Source: Microcoleus sp036705565 (GTDB taxonomy: Bacteria; Cyanobacteriota; Cyanobacteriia; Cyanobacteriales; Microcoleaceae). From it: a stretch of DNA of 64,000 nucleotides. The first letter of the stretch is position 1. Each line of letters opens with the position of its first letter. The notes under the pieces were generated by a model. That model was not told the DNA's origin. It worked only from the letters and a program-made list of their open reading frames with translations, and did no database searches. The stretch lies in NCBI GenBank assembly GCA_036705565.1, contig JAUBUY010000015.1; one strand, given 5' to 3'. Both the position numbers and the translations under genes were made by a program. Shown here in pieces: positions 7,996 through 17,279 of this stretch.

Positions 7996-9195
7996 TTACA
8001 CAACCAATTTTACCTCTGTTACTCCTTGACGCAATTCATACTGTCCTTTTACCCAAAATTGTTTAATTTTTTCACCCAAAAACGGAGCAGCTTGCATCAT
8101 CAATAAACGCAATAATCCATTTTTTCGTAGTTGTTCGCCTTTCCACGCTTCTTGTGCTTGAAGTTGTTGGGCGCGAATAATTTCGGGTTCGCGTTCTGCC
8201 TGAATCCGCGATAATGCTAAGTCAATATCCTCAGAATTAGCCCCTGCTTTCAATAAAGGTACAAGGTGATTGGCCGCAACAATTACATCGCGCAAAGCCA
8301 TGTTAATTCCTTGAGCGCGAACCGGAGACATGGGATGTGCCGCATCCCCCAAAAGTATGATTCCTGGTCGATGCCAGCGCGGACAGCGACCAACCACAAC
8401 AGATAATCGCATCGGAGATTCGATCGTATCGGCACAGTTGCGGAAATGTTCTGCCATCCACGCAGGCGATCGCGATGCGAAAGTTTCTGCCCAGTCTGTG
8501 TGTTTCCAATCGGTTTTGTCATCTGCCGATAGCACCCAAGCCAGATGCAGTTTTCCTGATTCTGCCCCATGAAAGACACTGAATCCGCTACCGCCATTCA
8601 GGATAGAATAAAATACATTATCCGCCACAAACCGAGGATGAGCGGCAAGTTTAAACCACAGAACATCTATACTATTCTGCTGTTTTACTAACTCTAATTC
8701 TGCACGCTGTCGTACAACCGAGTTTCTACCATCTGTACCCATGACAAGTGCAGCAGGAATCTCTCGCCCATCTCCTAGCTTTACACCCGCAATGCGATCG
8801 TTTTTGTACAGTAAATCTTTTACGGGAACACCTGGGATAAATTCAAACTCTGGATGCAACTGAGCTTCTGAAATTAGTGTTTCTAACAAAGGCGGTTGCG
8901 ATACCAGTGTACAAGGTCGATTTGACCCCATTGGCTCATCAACTCGAAATAGTTGCCGATCGCCCACAATGAACTCCCAGGCATCAATTTGTCGGTGTGG
9001 AACACCTTCTAGGATTGTGGATAAGCCCATTTGGGCGATCGCATCCAATCCGCTGGGCATTAAGCCTTCACCGCGAAACACTCGGTAGGAATCTTTTGCC
9101 GCCTCAACCAAGGTAACAGCAATACCTCGTTTCACCAGCAGTAAGGCAAGTGCCGCACCAGTTGGCCCCGCTCCGACAATTACAACTTGTGTCAT
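7996..9195 (-). CDS. FAD-dependent monooxygenase (aromatic-ring hydroxylase family)
   Basis: This 399-residue flavoprotein monooxygenase has the N-terminal Rossmann motif VVIVGAGPTGAALALLLVKR (G8-x-G10-x-x-G13), the DG motif region MGTDGRNSVVR and the second FAD motif GDAAHPMSPVRAQGINMALR. This is the pattern of group A flavin hydroxylases (FAD_binding_3: UbiH, salicylate hydroxylase, tetracycline-type oxygenases). The protein is complete in length for the family. The C-terminal PFLGEKIKQFWVKGQYEL is a usual ending. The physiological substrate cannot be read from sequence. No membrane segment or signal peptide is evident. Confidence 0.85.
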   Translation of the reverse strand: MTQVVIVGAGPTGAALALLLVKRGIAVTLVEAAKDSYRVFRGEGLMPSGLDAIAQMGLSTILEGVPHRQIDAWEFIVGDRQLFRVDEPMGSNRPCTLVSQPPLLETLISEAQLHPEFEFIPGVPVKDLLYKNDRIAGVKLGDGREIPAALVMGTDGRNSVVRQRAELELVKQQNSIDVLWFKLAAHPRFVADNVFYSILNGGSGFSVFHGAESGKLHLAWVLSADDKTDWKHTDWAETFASRSPAWMAEHFRNCADTIESPMRLSVVVGRCPRWHRPGIILLGDAAHPMSPVRAQGINMALRDVIVAANHLVPLLKAGANSEDIDLALSRIQAEREPEIIRAQQLQAQEAWKGEQLRKNGLLRLLMMQAAPFLGEKIKQFWVKGQYELRQGVTEVKLVV

Positions 9196-9267
9196 TTGGT
9201 ATTTTCCATTGCTTGTTGCGGATATTGAGATGCGAACAGAGGTGGTTAAAGGGTGCGCGATGATCTA

Positions 9268-9343
9268 TTAGACATCTCCCATAATTATCGTGGAACAGGC
9301 ATCCTGCCTGTTCAAAACCTGCTTTTTTGGAGAAGTCTCTTAA
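9268..9343. repeat. MITE-like element with internal palindrome
   Basis: The left end TTAGACATCTCC and the right end GGAGAAGTCTCTTAA form imperfect terminal inverted repeats (GAC-A/T-TCTCC). Between them lies the palindrome GAACAGGC-ATCCT-GCCTGTTC, a member of the hairpin family described at 24476-24676 with a different central word. Confidence 0.5.
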
Positions 9344-9349
9344 TCCCAG

Positions 9350-9946
9350 CTATTTTTGGAGTGCCTGTTGAAAAGTCTTAACTGCATCAACATGATTCAC
9401 CATATTGATGCAGCGCAACAACAAATCCAAATCGATCCCTTTCACCTCCTCACTACTGGAAACCTTTTCATAATGAAGTGTATTGCCCTCTCCCCGCAGG
9501 TGATAAACCTCTAACAATCCATCTTCCCAGAACCACACTTCCTTTATCTTCAGCCGCTTGTATGCCTCCAGTTGGTTGATGCCACCACTGGAAAACACGA
9601 TTTCGATCGCCAAATCGGGTAGCCTGCGACCGGGAGCAAGTTTATAAGATTCATCCGCCTCTCGCTTGACTTTTCCCGTTTCACTTTCCAGAGTCATTGA
9701 ACCAGTTGGAGTAAAGTCAAACCCCGCCATCAGCAGGTACAGTTCCACCAATGCACCAATTCTTGCTTTAACGGTTTCGTGGGGTTCTCCAGGCATTAGT
9801 TTAATCTCCAGAATTCCATCCAGGAAAGAAAGTCGATATCCTGGACGGTCTAACAATTGCTCAACTGCTTTGAACTCTCTCCAAGTGAGTCCCTCAAACA
9901 GAAGGGGCGATTCTTTTCTGGGTGGTGCGATGATTGCTGCAGTCAT
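9350..9946 (-). CDS. Uma2 family putative restriction endonuclease (DUF820)
   Basis: This is a cyanobacterial Uma2/DUF820 protein, a PD-(D/E)xK-fold family present in dozens of copies per cyanobacterial genome. It shows LTWREFKAVEQLLDRPGYRL, YRLSFLDGILEIKLMPGEPH, RLPDLAIEIVFSSGG (Asp and Glu of the predicted active site) and LKIKEVWFWEDGLLEVYHL. The open frame starts at 10024, but MTAAIIAPP at 9946 is the usual N-terminus, giving 198 aa. Function is unproven; nuclease activity or transposon-linked roles have been proposed. It stands alone between a MITE and heptamer element C. Confidence 0.85.
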   Translation of the reverse strand: MTAAIIAPPRKESPLLFEGLTWREFKAVEQLLDRPGYRLSFLDGILEIKLMPGEPHETVKARIGALVELYLLMAGFDFTPTGSMTLESETGKVKREADESYKLAPGRRLPDLAIEIVFSSGGINQLEAYKRLKIKEVWFWEDGLLEVYHLRGEGNTLHYEKVSSSEEVKGIDLDLLLRCINMVNHVDAVKTFQQALQK

Positions 9947-10079
9947 TTGATTCTCCAGTCTATTTCCAGATGAGAAACGATCGGGTTTGCAGGGCGATTT
10001 GTTTATTATAACTTTAAGTAGCATCCTCCACTGTAAATCCGATTTCTTGCCCGTAGGATAGTTCCAGCGTGTGACAAGC

Positions 10080-10223
10080 GAATTTCTTCATGTGGTACCC
10101 GCCACGTGATTTATCTCGCGCAAATCAATCCCAAATCGAAAATCGAAAATCACTTATTGCCCCCGCATTTATCTCGCGCAAGTAAATCTAAAATCTAAAA
10201 TCTAAAATCTAAAATCGATTGAC
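10080..10223. repeat. Dispersed heptamer element, copy C
   Basis: The structure matches copies A and E: GTGGTACCCGCCACGTG, ATTTATCTCGCGCAAATCAA, CACTTATTGCCCCCGCATTT, ATCTCGCGCAAGTAAATC, five TAAAATC units, then GATTGAC. Its right end supplies the last codons and stop of the VOC gene at 10195. Confidence 0.88.
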
Positions 10224-10578
10224 CGTCCGGGTCTCGCAAAAAAGCCCAGTAGCCGATCGGATATCCAGAATCTTTTGGTTCTTCAAGCAATACGCCTTCT
10301 TGACGTGCTTTGTCGCAGAGTTCGTCCATATATTCGCGGCTTTTGCAACCTACTCCGAGGTGTGCAAAGGGAGACAGAACGGGATGTACGGAGTCTGTTT
10401 GAATTAGCACAATTACAAAAGGGCGAGTGCGATCGGAGAGCCAGACCACAGCAACACCAGTTTCTGCATCGATGCGGCGGTGAACGACCTGCATTCCAGC
10501 ATACTTGGAGTAGAATTCGATAGTGCGATCGACATCAGAAACGGGCAGTGCGATGTGTGTGAAACCGATATCACTCAT
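10195..10578 (-). CDS. VOC family (glyoxalase/bleomycin resistance-like) protein
   Basis: This 127-residue single-domain vicinal oxygen chelate protein has FTHIALPVSDVDRTIEFYSK at the start, FAHLGVGCKSREYMDELCDK in the middle and YWAFLRDPDGQSILDF at the end, giving the usual beta-alpha-beta-beta-beta modules. Metal-ligand candidates are His8, His73 and the end region, where many families have Glu (DPDGNxxE) but this protein has DPDGQSILDF. The last eight residues and stop are encoded by the heptamer element, so the native C-terminus may have been replaced. Specific activity (lyase, dioxygenase or antibiotic binding) is not determinable. Confidence 0.85.
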   Translation of the reverse strand: MSDIGFTHIALPVSDVDRTIEFYSKYAGMQVVHRRIDAETGVAVVWLSDRTRPFVIVLIQTDSVHPVLSPFAHLGVGCKSREYMDELCDKARQEGVLLEEPKDSGYPIGYWAFLRDPDGQSILDFRF

Positions 10579-10746
10579 ATGTTATGTTGCTCCAGTCATA
10601 TTAGGCTTAACATCAAGAATTGCCACTTCCAATATCATAATTTTAATGAGATGCTCGCCACTTTGCCGCTTGCAGATCGATTTGTTTTTGGAAAAAATCT
10701 AGTTTTCTTGACATGGTTGATAATTATTGGCTCCTGTTGTCATTAT

Positions 10747-11397
10747 CTAAGGTGAATCCCGCCTAAATTTTTTCTCAATAGCAGCATTTTCTATCTGGTT
10801 CCGAAATATATCGAGCATTCCTATAATGTGTCTGTCTAGCTCTAGATAGGCATCCCTATTAAACACCGAATACTCACCGTGGGCAATTTCGTTCCTTGTC
10901 TTTACAAGCTTGATATCAATTATTGGCAATTTAGTAGAGTATATTGAAAAGTCAATTCCGAGATTATAAGTTATTTCTTTTAAAATGTCATAAGATAAAT
11001 TCGATCCAGTAGATATTACATTTTTAGGTAGAATAGCTCTCTGATTTAATTCGGAAAGAAAGAACTCACAAACAGGTATATACAATGATGCCTTATGTGT
11101 CTCCTTAGCCTCTTTAAGTTTTTCTTTCATAGCCAAAGCTAAAAAATTACTAGAAAGCTGCTGATACGTAAGCTTTTTTGAGATAACATATTCTAGATAA
11201 GAGTTTGCTGCTAACTTGACAAAACCTTCCCAATGGGAATAGAGAATACATACTCCACTCCGAACTAATACTTTATGTCTTTGGTCAGAAACATTTTTCG
11301 CTTCTATCAAAGATTTCATTTCTGACAGTTCCTTCTTTCGCCAAGCAAGATCCGTTGCCAATCTATCGATTAATTGTTCCGGTGTTTGGATGCTCAT
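10747..11397 (-). CDS. MAE_28990/MAE_18760-like HEPN protein
   Basis: This 216-residue helical protein belongs to the HEPN superfamily of RNases and nucleotide-binding proteins. The conserved motif R-N-x3-H is present as TRNEIAHGE (R168, H173), and CILYSHWEGFVKLAANSYLE (residues 50-69) is the family's N-terminal signature. It begins within the stop codon of the DUF262 gene (ATGA, 11394-11397), so expression is coupled. HEPN proteins of this type were predicted by comparative genomics to be effector RNases in conflict systems. By analogy this would be the toxic RNase of a two-gene defence module; activity is inferred. Confidence 0.82.
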   Translation of the reverse strand: MSIQTPEQLIDRLATDLAWRKKELSEMKSLIEAKNVSDQRHKVLVRSGVCILYSHWEGFVKLAANSYLEYVISKKLTYQQLSSNFLALAMKEKLKEAKETHKASLYIPVCEFFLSELNQRAILPKNVISTGSNLSYDILKEITYNLGIDFSIYSTKLPIIDIKLVKTRNEIAHGEYSVFNRDAYLELDRHIIGMLDIFRNQIENAAIEKKFRRDSP

Positions 11398-12506
11398 GAA
11401 GGGGAAAAGACCTCTCTACCAAGCGGAATAAGATACGGTAAGCGTCTTGCTGCATTCACTCCAGCTCCCGACCATTGTTTATAAGTTGGATGTGACCAAA
11501 TACTTTTTATACGATTAGGTAATTGGTCTGTTGGAACCGGATTTTGATAGTTGTATCCAATTCCTAATGCTATTACCTCATATGCCGATAAGAGAAAGCC
11601 TCCCAGGAATTTATCATTCTCCGATTTATATCGCTTGAAGCTGTCCTCTCCCATAGCTTCATTAAGCATACTGAATGCCACATCAAACGCTGTCTCTATG
11701 TGGGTGCTGTCCAAATCTTTTTTAATAGCCATTTCATACATTCTAGCCGTTAGAAACTCGCTAACATCACCGCCCAGCGTTAGAAGACTTGCATAATCTA
11801 TATCGAAGAAAAGAATAAAACGCAATACTAATTCCATATCATACTGTTCTTCATAAAGTCTATCGCTCAAAGCAATGCAGCTTTTAAATGAATGGCGATT
11901 CGCAAGTGAACGCATTAAATTATATAAATCTTTATTCAACATTAAAAGAATGCAATTTCTTACTTCTTGCGGTGTAGCAATCGATCCTCCTGTATTCAGC
12001 CGCTGAAATAGCTCATATTTAATCATTTCATCACTTTCTTTTGCAACAATATAGACGTATATTTTGGTTCTTTTTATCAATAAACGCTGCGCCTGAGTTA
12101 AAGAGTTATCTTTATCGTCAGGATCGTTCCATTTTTTACCTTTTAACGAAGGTAAGTAAGTTGTTTCTTGTAATGCGACAGCAGAAGATGTATCTTGCTC
12201 TTGATTGTCTGGTTTCAAAATACCTACAAATTCATATATGGTTGAGAGTCTCTGCAAACCATCGATCACATCCCAAATCCCATCATCTCTTTGACTGACA
12301 AAAATTGGTGGGATCGGTATACCTAAAAGAATTGATTCTATAAACCTGGATTTTTGAAAATCCGACCAACGAAAAAGCCTTTGAAATTCTGGGTGAATAT
12401 CGATTTCCTTACTCTCATAAAGACTGATCCACTCGCCAATAGACATTGAGTAGCTATCTGTCCGAATTTCTTGCCTTGTTCTTTCAATCTCTTCTTGTAG
12501 AGGCAT
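11394..12506 (-). CDS. DUF262 domain protein (ParB/GmrS-like)
   Basis: The 370-residue product has the DUF262 (GmrSD N-terminal, ParB-like) core: IHPEFQRLFRWSDFQKSRFI (residues 38-57), LLGIPIPPIFV and DVIDGLQRLSTIYEFVG with DGLQR at 82-86. This is the motif used for NTP-dependent nuclease or regulatory function in type IV restriction enzymes. The rest is helical with QRLLIKRTKIYVYIV and FQRLNTGG motifs typical of the family. There is no C-terminal HNH (DUF1524), so the nuclease partner is probably the overlapping HEPN gene. The gene is AT-richer than its neighbours, suggesting acquisition. Confidence 0.85.
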   Translation of the reverse strand: MPLQEEIERTRQEIRTDSYSMSIGEWISLYESKEIDIHPEFQRLFRWSDFQKSRFIESILLGIPIPPIFVSQRDDGIWDVIDGLQRLSTIYEFVGILKPDNQEQDTSSAVALQETTYLPSLKGKKWNDPDDKDNSLTQAQRLLIKRTKIYVYIVAKESDEMIKYELFQRLNTGGSIATPQEVRNCILLMLNKDLYNLMRSLANRHSFKSCIALSDRLYEEQYDMELVLRFILFFDIDYASLLTLGGDVSEFLTARMYEMAIKKDLDSTHIETAFDVAFSMLNEAMGEDSFKRYKSENDKFLGGFLLSAYEVIALGIGYNYQNPVPTDQLPNRIKSIWSHPTYKQWSGAGVNAARRLPYLIPLGREVFSPS

Positions 12507-12879
12507 GGCTGAAGCAGTCCTAAGTATTATGTATAGCTATACTTGCAGAATGGCAATATTTAAAGATTATATCACGCTTACGAACATCTGAAAAAACGAT
12601 CGCCCAGAAATAGTCAACTTTGCTCTCAAGACAATGCGGAAGCTGATGCGATCGATCGGGTAGAATACAAAAATCCATTGAACCGATCGGCTAAACAAAT
12701 CCCTCTCTTAGTTTGTCACATCAGTGAAAGCCGCCATGCAGCGATCGCCCGTTAGCGAAGCTTGCAGAAGAGGATCGCCCACCCCCAGCTTTAAGCAAAC
12801 ACCCAAATCCCTCACCCTCACCCTTTTTTTCATTTGGTCACAGGCTATGATTGACGGTTGGCAGCTTTTGAGAATCTAA
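12507..12879. other. Intergenic region upstream of the Ca2+/H+ exchanger gene
   Basis: HIP1-like GCGATCG octamers and a pyrimidine tract (CCCTCACCCTCACCC) are visible. No gene, tRNA or clear promoter is recognised. Confidence 0.5.
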
Positions 12880-14001
12880 ATGCTAAACACAAATACAATT
12901 ATTTCCAGCCTGCTGTTATTTATCCCAGTTTCCATCGCCGGACACTTTCTCGGCTGGGAATCCTCCACAATCTTCGTCACCTCGGCTTTAGCCATCATCC
13001 CTCTAGCCGCGTGGATGGGGACGGCCACCGAAGAAATCGCCGTCGTCCTCGGTGCCAATTTGGGGGGTTTGCTGAACGCTACCTTCGGAAATGCCACGGA
13101 ACTGATTATCGGCATCGTCGCCCTCAACGCCGGACTAATAGATGTTGTCAAAGCCAGCATCACCGGTTCAATTATGAGCAACCTGCTGCTGGTGATGGGA
13201 TTGGCGATGCTGCTGGGCGGCTTGCGCTACAAAGAACAAGAATTTCAGCCGACAGTCGCCCGGTTGAATGCTTCAGCGATGAACTTAGCCGTGATTGCCA
13301 TTTTGGTGCCAACTGCAGTTAATGCCACCTCTATTGGCATCCCTCCGCAAACTATGCAGAACCTCTCTAGCGCTGTTGCTATAGTCCTGATTGTCGTCTA
13401 CGTGCTGACGCTGCTGTTTTCGATGAAAACCCACAGTTATCTGTACGATGCGGGGGTAGCAGAAATAGAAATGCTGGAAGATTTAGCCGAAAATAACTTA
13501 GCACCAGAGGGTCCTGACCACAAAGTCAATCTGCCGCTGTGGATTGGGGTGCTGTTGGCCTGTACCCTGATGGTAGCTGTCGAGTCGGAACTGTTGGTGG
13601 GTACTCTGGAAGAAGCGACGGCGCGTTTGGGGCTGACATCACTGTTTACCGGGGTGATTTTAGTGCCGATTATTGGCAATGCAGCCGAACATACGACGGC
13701 GGTGACGGTGGCGATGAAAAATAAAATGGATTTGTCGGTTTCTGTGGCCGTGGGTTCGAGTTTGCAAATTGCTTTGTTTGTTGCCCCGGTGTTGGTTTTG
13801 GCAGGTTTTGTCTTGGGCCAACCGATGGACTTGAATTTCAACCCGTTTGAACTTGTAGCAGTTGCGGTGTCGGTGCTGATCGCCAATTCTATCAGTTCTG
13901 ATGGCAATTCTAACTGGCTAGAAGGTACTTTGCTGTTGGCAGCTTATACGGTTTTGGCGCTGGCGTTCTACTTCCATCCGGTAATTGAGGGACTTGTTTA
14001 A
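12880..14001 (+). CDS. cax: Calcium/proton exchanger (CaCA family)
   Basis: This inner-membrane antiporter (373 aa, about 11 hydrophobic segments) expels Ca2+ or other cations in exchange for H+. It has the duplicated alpha-repeat signature: first GGLLNATFGNATELIIGIVA (c1, about residues 61-80), second LVPIIGNAAEHTTAVTVAMK (c2, about residues 258-277). An acidic loop (EIEMLEDLAENNLAPE) separates the two halves, as in CAX proteins. The length fits cyanobacterial CAX. The preceding spacer contains no operon partner and the next gene is a kinase 750 bp on, so it seems monocistronic. Confidence 0.92.
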   Translation: MLNTNTIISSLLLFIPVSIAGHFLGWESSTIFVTSALAIIPLAAWMGTATEEIAVVLGANLGGLLNATFGNATELIIGIVALNAGLIDVVKASITGSIMSNLLLVMGLAMLLGGLRYKEQEFQPTVARLNASAMNLAVIAILVPTAVNATSIGIPPQTMQNLSSAVAIVLIVVYVLTLLFSMKTHSYLYDAGVAEIEMLEDLAENNLAPEGPDHKVNLPLWIGVLLACTLMVAVESELLVGTLEEATARLGLTSLFTGVILVPIIGNAAEHTTAVTVAMKNKMDLSVSVAVGSSLQIALFVAPVLVLAGFVLGQPMDLNFNPFELVAVAVSVLIANSISSDGNSNWLEGTLLLAAYTVLALAFYFHPVIEGLV

Positions 14002-14564
14002 AAGGCTTTCTTGTGCTGAAGGAAGAGGGAAGAGGTTCGAGGGAAGAAGGCAGATTTTTTCACTCCCTCACTCGTTCACTCTCCCACTCTCACTTCTTTC
14101 TTCGAGAGTGGTGGTTGCGATCGTACAATTGAAATGTGGATGCTCTCTCGTTATTATTTCTGGTCTGTTTGTACATTATGTGCTGCGATCGGGGATTTGT
14201 GACCTCGATCGGCTGTGACAAATAACAAAACCTTTGGCCTCAAGCCGATCGTTCGATCGCACTGCCCCGGTTATACAAAAACACGGGATGCTGAAGTCAA
14301 GCAAGACTAAAGCCTCCCTCGACTTCAGAGACGTTGGAAGATTTCAATCAAGGGTGCTCATGAGTCTTTTACTAGGTGTGCTACGATCGTCATAAGTTGA
14401 AAATTGAGTTGGACTCAGTAAACGACGGTCGATTTAAAACTGACCAGCCTATAAAAAGGTCGAACGGGATACCACGATTCGTTAAATTGGTTGAAAATAA
14501 TGGTTAAACAATGGCTAAAAGCTTCGACAATAATAAATAGTTGTAGAGACTTCAAAAATAGGGT
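14002..14564. other. Intergenic region with hairpins
   Basis: CCACTCTC (14084-14091) pairs with GAGAGTGG (14104-14111), a stem that could end cax transcription. Further on, CTGAAGTC pairs with GACTTCAG near 14291-14327. The part from about 14340 may be decayed transposon sequence leading into the tnpB tail. No gene is seen. Confidence 0.45.
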
Positions 14565-14654
14565 GCTGCTCCACCCGAATTTACGCCTGTGGACAAGTAA
14601 GAGCCGACTCTCTTGGCAGAAGCAGGAATCAGACCCTCTAGAAAATACTTCTAG
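14565..14654 (+). pseudogene. Tail of an IS200/IS605-type tnpB
   Basis: One frame reads AAPPEFTPVDK, a stop (TAA), then EPTLLAEAGIRPSRKYF and a stop. PPEFTPVDKE followed by LAEAGIR is the typical C-terminus of cyanobacterial TnpB proteins. The rest of the gene is not recognisable upstream. The internal stop confirms it is dead. Confidence 0.6.
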
Positions 14655-14751
14655 TTGAATGGTGAAACTTAGATAAGTTTAGCCAACTTTTGTAGAGCAG
14701 TGTCAAAGTAAAACTTGATAGAGCAACCTCAATCAGGGTTATGTGGCTTCT

Positions 14752-16812
14752 GTGAGTTATTGCCTCAATCCCAAATGCCCGAATCCCTCCGATCCAGCCA
14801 ACTCTGGCAAATCCGCGTGTATCCACTGCGGGTCAGAACTTTTGTTGCAAGGTCGATATCGGCTAGTCGCGCCTCTCGGAGGCGGCGGCTTTGGCAGAAC
14901 ATTTGAAGTGGACGACAACGGCGCCCGAAGAGTGCTCAAAGTCCTGCTCAAAGAACATCCCAAAGCTGTAGAACTGTTTAAGCAAGAAGCTGACGTATTG
15001 GTCAGGCTCAGACATCCAGGTATTCCAAAAGTCGATCGCGACGGTTATTTTATATTTACGCCAGCTCACAGCACAGAGTCTTTTCACTGTCTGGTGATGG
15101 AGAAAATTGCTGGGGCCAATTTGCAAGACTGGCTGAAACATCGGGGCCGCCCGATCAGTCAAGAACAAGCTGTAAACTGGCTCAAACAACTGTCGGAAAT
15201 TTTAGACCAAGTTCACCGCCTCAACTATTTCCATCGGGATATCAAGCCGCACAATATTATGTGCAAGCCAAACGGGCAGTTAGTGCTGATTGACTTCGGG
15301 ACTGCTCGGGAAGTTTCGGCGACTTATTTCGCTAAGGTGGGCCAGGGGCAAAATGTGACTGGTATTGTTTCCCCAGGCTACACGCCGCCGGAACAAACAA
15401 ATGGCAAGGCTGTTCCGCAGTCGGATTTTTTTGCTCTGGGGCGCACTTTTGTTTATTTGCTGACTGGAAAGCCGCCGACTGCGTTTCCAGAGAACCCGCG
15501 CACGGGCAGATTAATGTGGCGCAAAGGAGCTCCTCAAGTTTCCGACTCCGTGGCTAATGTGATCGATTATCTGATGGCGCCTTTTCCGGGGAATCGACCT
15601 CAAAGTCCCCAGATGGTTTTGCAGTGCTTGGAGGAAATTAATCTCGACGGCGCAGAAACTCAGGTGCCGACTCAGTTGCCGACGACGGGGCAAACTAAAA
15701 TTCGCACAACTGCCGGGGAGGGTGGGGCGAAGAAACAGAGCTCCATAAACCGCCTCAGACCTCTGAATTCGGGATTGAACAAGACCCAGAAAGATGTTTT
15801 TGATTGGAAAAAGAAGTTGCTGGCGGGCACGGCTGTTTTGATGGTGAGTATTGGCGCGTCTCAAATTTACGGTTCGCTGCGTTACGGGGTGTTTCCGGCA
15901 AACCCCGTGTGGCTGCTTTCGACTTTACCTACCACTCATTTTTTGCAAAGAAGTTTGGATAATGTCGGGAGTGTAAATGCGATCGCCCTGTCGCCTGACG
16001 GTCAAACTTTGGTAAGCGCAAGCTTTGGGACGATTAGAATTTGGAATGTGAGGACGGGACGCCTGGTGCGGACTCTTAATTCGGTGCATTCTAAAAAATC
16101 GGTCAACACGCTGGCGGTGAGCCCGAACAGCTCGATTTTGGCCAGCGGCGGCGGCGATAATAATGTGATTCTCTGGGATTTGAAGACGGGGCGACGGATG
16201 CGGACGATTGCCGCTCACAAAGCAGCCGTCAATGCGATCGCTTTTAGCAGGGACGGTCAAACTCTCGCTAGCGGCAGCGATGACAAAACTGTTCGCTTGT
16301 GGAATGTCAGAACCGGCAGCAGGTTGCGGACTTTGAGCGGCCACGCGGGGGGAGTAAACGCGATCGCTTTGAGCCGGGATGGTAAAACTCTCGCTAGCGG
16401 CAGCCAGGACAAGACTGTGCGTTTGTGGAATCTCGGTACCGGAGAAGTCAGAAGAATTATCACAGGTCACGGGGGCCCGGTTAATGCTGTGGCTTTTAGC
16501 CCCAACGGGCAAATTGTGGCTAGTGCTAGCACCGACAACACGATCCGTTTGTCGAACGTACAAGACGGGAAGCGCACCCGCACTTTTAAAGGGCATTCGA
16601 GCTGGGTGAGGACGATCGCCTTTAGCCCGGACAGCCGCACTTTGATCAGCGGGGGCGGAGATATTATAGTTTGGGATTTGAAGACGGGAAAAGAAAGAAG
16701 CAGTCTTTCGGGTCACAGTCAGTTTGTGAGTTCGGTTGCTATTTCCAGAGATAGCAAGACTTTTGTGAGCGCCAGTCCCGATCGCACTATTAAGATTTGG
16801 CGAATGCCATAG
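14752..16812 (+). CDS. Serine/threonine protein kinase with WD40 repeats
   Basis: This is a cyanobacterial Hanks-type kinase of 686 residues. The N-terminus MSYCLNPKCPNP...CIHCG is the zinc-ribbon found before such kinases, so I prefer the GTG at 14752 over the one at 14743. The kinase domain has LGGGGFGRTFEV (P-loop), the VLKVLLKE lysine, HRDIKPHN (catalytic Asp near residue 163), DFGTARE and a PGYTPPEQ activation segment. A single membrane span follows (LLAGTAVLMVSIGASQIYGS). The C-terminal half is about seven WD40 blades (VNAIAFSRDGQTLASGSDDK and similar) with the first starting near SVNAIALSPDGQTL. Signal and target are unknown. Confidence 0.92.
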   Translation: MSYCLNPKCPNPSDPANSGKSACIHCGSELLLQGRYRLVAPLGGGGFGRTFEVDDNGARRVLKVLLKEHPKAVELFKQEADVLVRLRHPGIPKVDRDGYFIFTPAHSTESFHCLVMEKIAGANLQDWLKHRGRPISQEQAVNWLKQLSEILDQVHRLNYFHRDIKPHNIMCKPNGQLVLIDFGTAREVSATYFAKVGQGQNVTGIVSPGYTPPEQTNGKAVPQSDFFALGRTFVYLLTGKPPTAFPENPRTGRLMWRKGAPQVSDSVANVIDYLMAPFPGNRPQSPQMVLQCLEEINLDGAETQVPTQLPTTGQTKIRTTAGEGGAKKQSSINRLRPLNSGLNKTQKDVFDWKKKLLAGTAVLMVSIGASQIYGSLRYGVFPANPVWLLSTLPTTHFLQRSLDNVGSVNAIALSPDGQTLVSASFGTIRIWNVRTGRLVRTLNSVHSKKSVNTLAVSPNSSILASGGGDNNVILWDLKTGRRMRTIAAHKAAVNAIAFSRDGQTLASGSDDKTVRLWNVRTGSRLRTLSGHAGGVNAIALSRDGKTLASGSQDKTVRLWNLGTGEVRRIITGHGGPVNAVAFSPNGQIVASASTDNTIRLSNVQDGKRTRTFKGHSSWVRTIAFSPDSRTLISGGGDIIVWDLKTGKERSSLSGHSQFVSSVAISRDSKTFVSASPDRTIKIWRMP

Positions 16813-16820
16813 TCCTACTA

Positions 16821-16858
16821 TTTTAGATTTTAGATTTTAGATTTTAGATTTTAGATTT
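16821..16858. repeat. Heptamer tract, reverse orientation
   Basis: About five units of TTTTAGA (the complement of TAAAATC) lie 9 bp after the kinase stop. No GTCAATC/GATTGAC boundary is seen, so this is a minimal member of the heptamer family. Confidence 0.8.
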
Positions 16859-16933
16859 GGTAATGACTGATTTTGTAAGGTTTGAAGTAATGGCTTATAG
16901 TTGCATTGTTTTTTTGAGTGGTATCAATAGTCA

Positions 16934-17068
16934 TTAGGAATGAGAATTAAATAACTTCCACTCTTGAAAGTGGGATGGGCTCTTATAGCCCATCCAAAAA
17001 AGACGGGCTATAAGAGCCCATCCCACAATAACAATTAAAATTGTAAGTTATTTAATTCGCGCTCCTTA
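16934..17068. mobile_element. MITE, copy 1 (135 bp)
   Basis: The terminal inverted repeats are TTAGGAATGAGAATTAAATA (left) and its imperfect complement ending ATTCGCGCTCCTTA (right). Inside is a long hairpin, GGGATGGGC-TCTTATA-GCCCATCC, then AAAAAAGA, then GGGC-TATAAGA-GCCCATCCC. Copy 2 at 18817-18947 has the same ends but a different, self-complementary core. There is no coding capacity. Confidence 0.85.
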
Positions 17069-17279
17069 GTTAGTATTCCTCACTCATCAGTCTTATCAAA
17101 TAGGGTGACTCGGAATTTACCCTGCAAGCTAGAGTCCCGCTCGTGAGCTATCATCGAGAGCAGGACGCTCGCACGATCGGCATCATTCGGATGTTAGCCT
17201 ATTTGATATTAGTGATTCAAAACCCATACCAATTACCCACTAGGAATTCGCAATTTGCACTTTTCACATAAATTTGGTA
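17069..17279. other. Spacer between MITE copy 1 and the transaldolase gene
   Basis: The sequence CTAGAGTCCCGCTCGTGAGC and AGGACGCTCGCACGATCGGC looks like decayed repeat material. No gene is seen. Confidence 0.4.
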
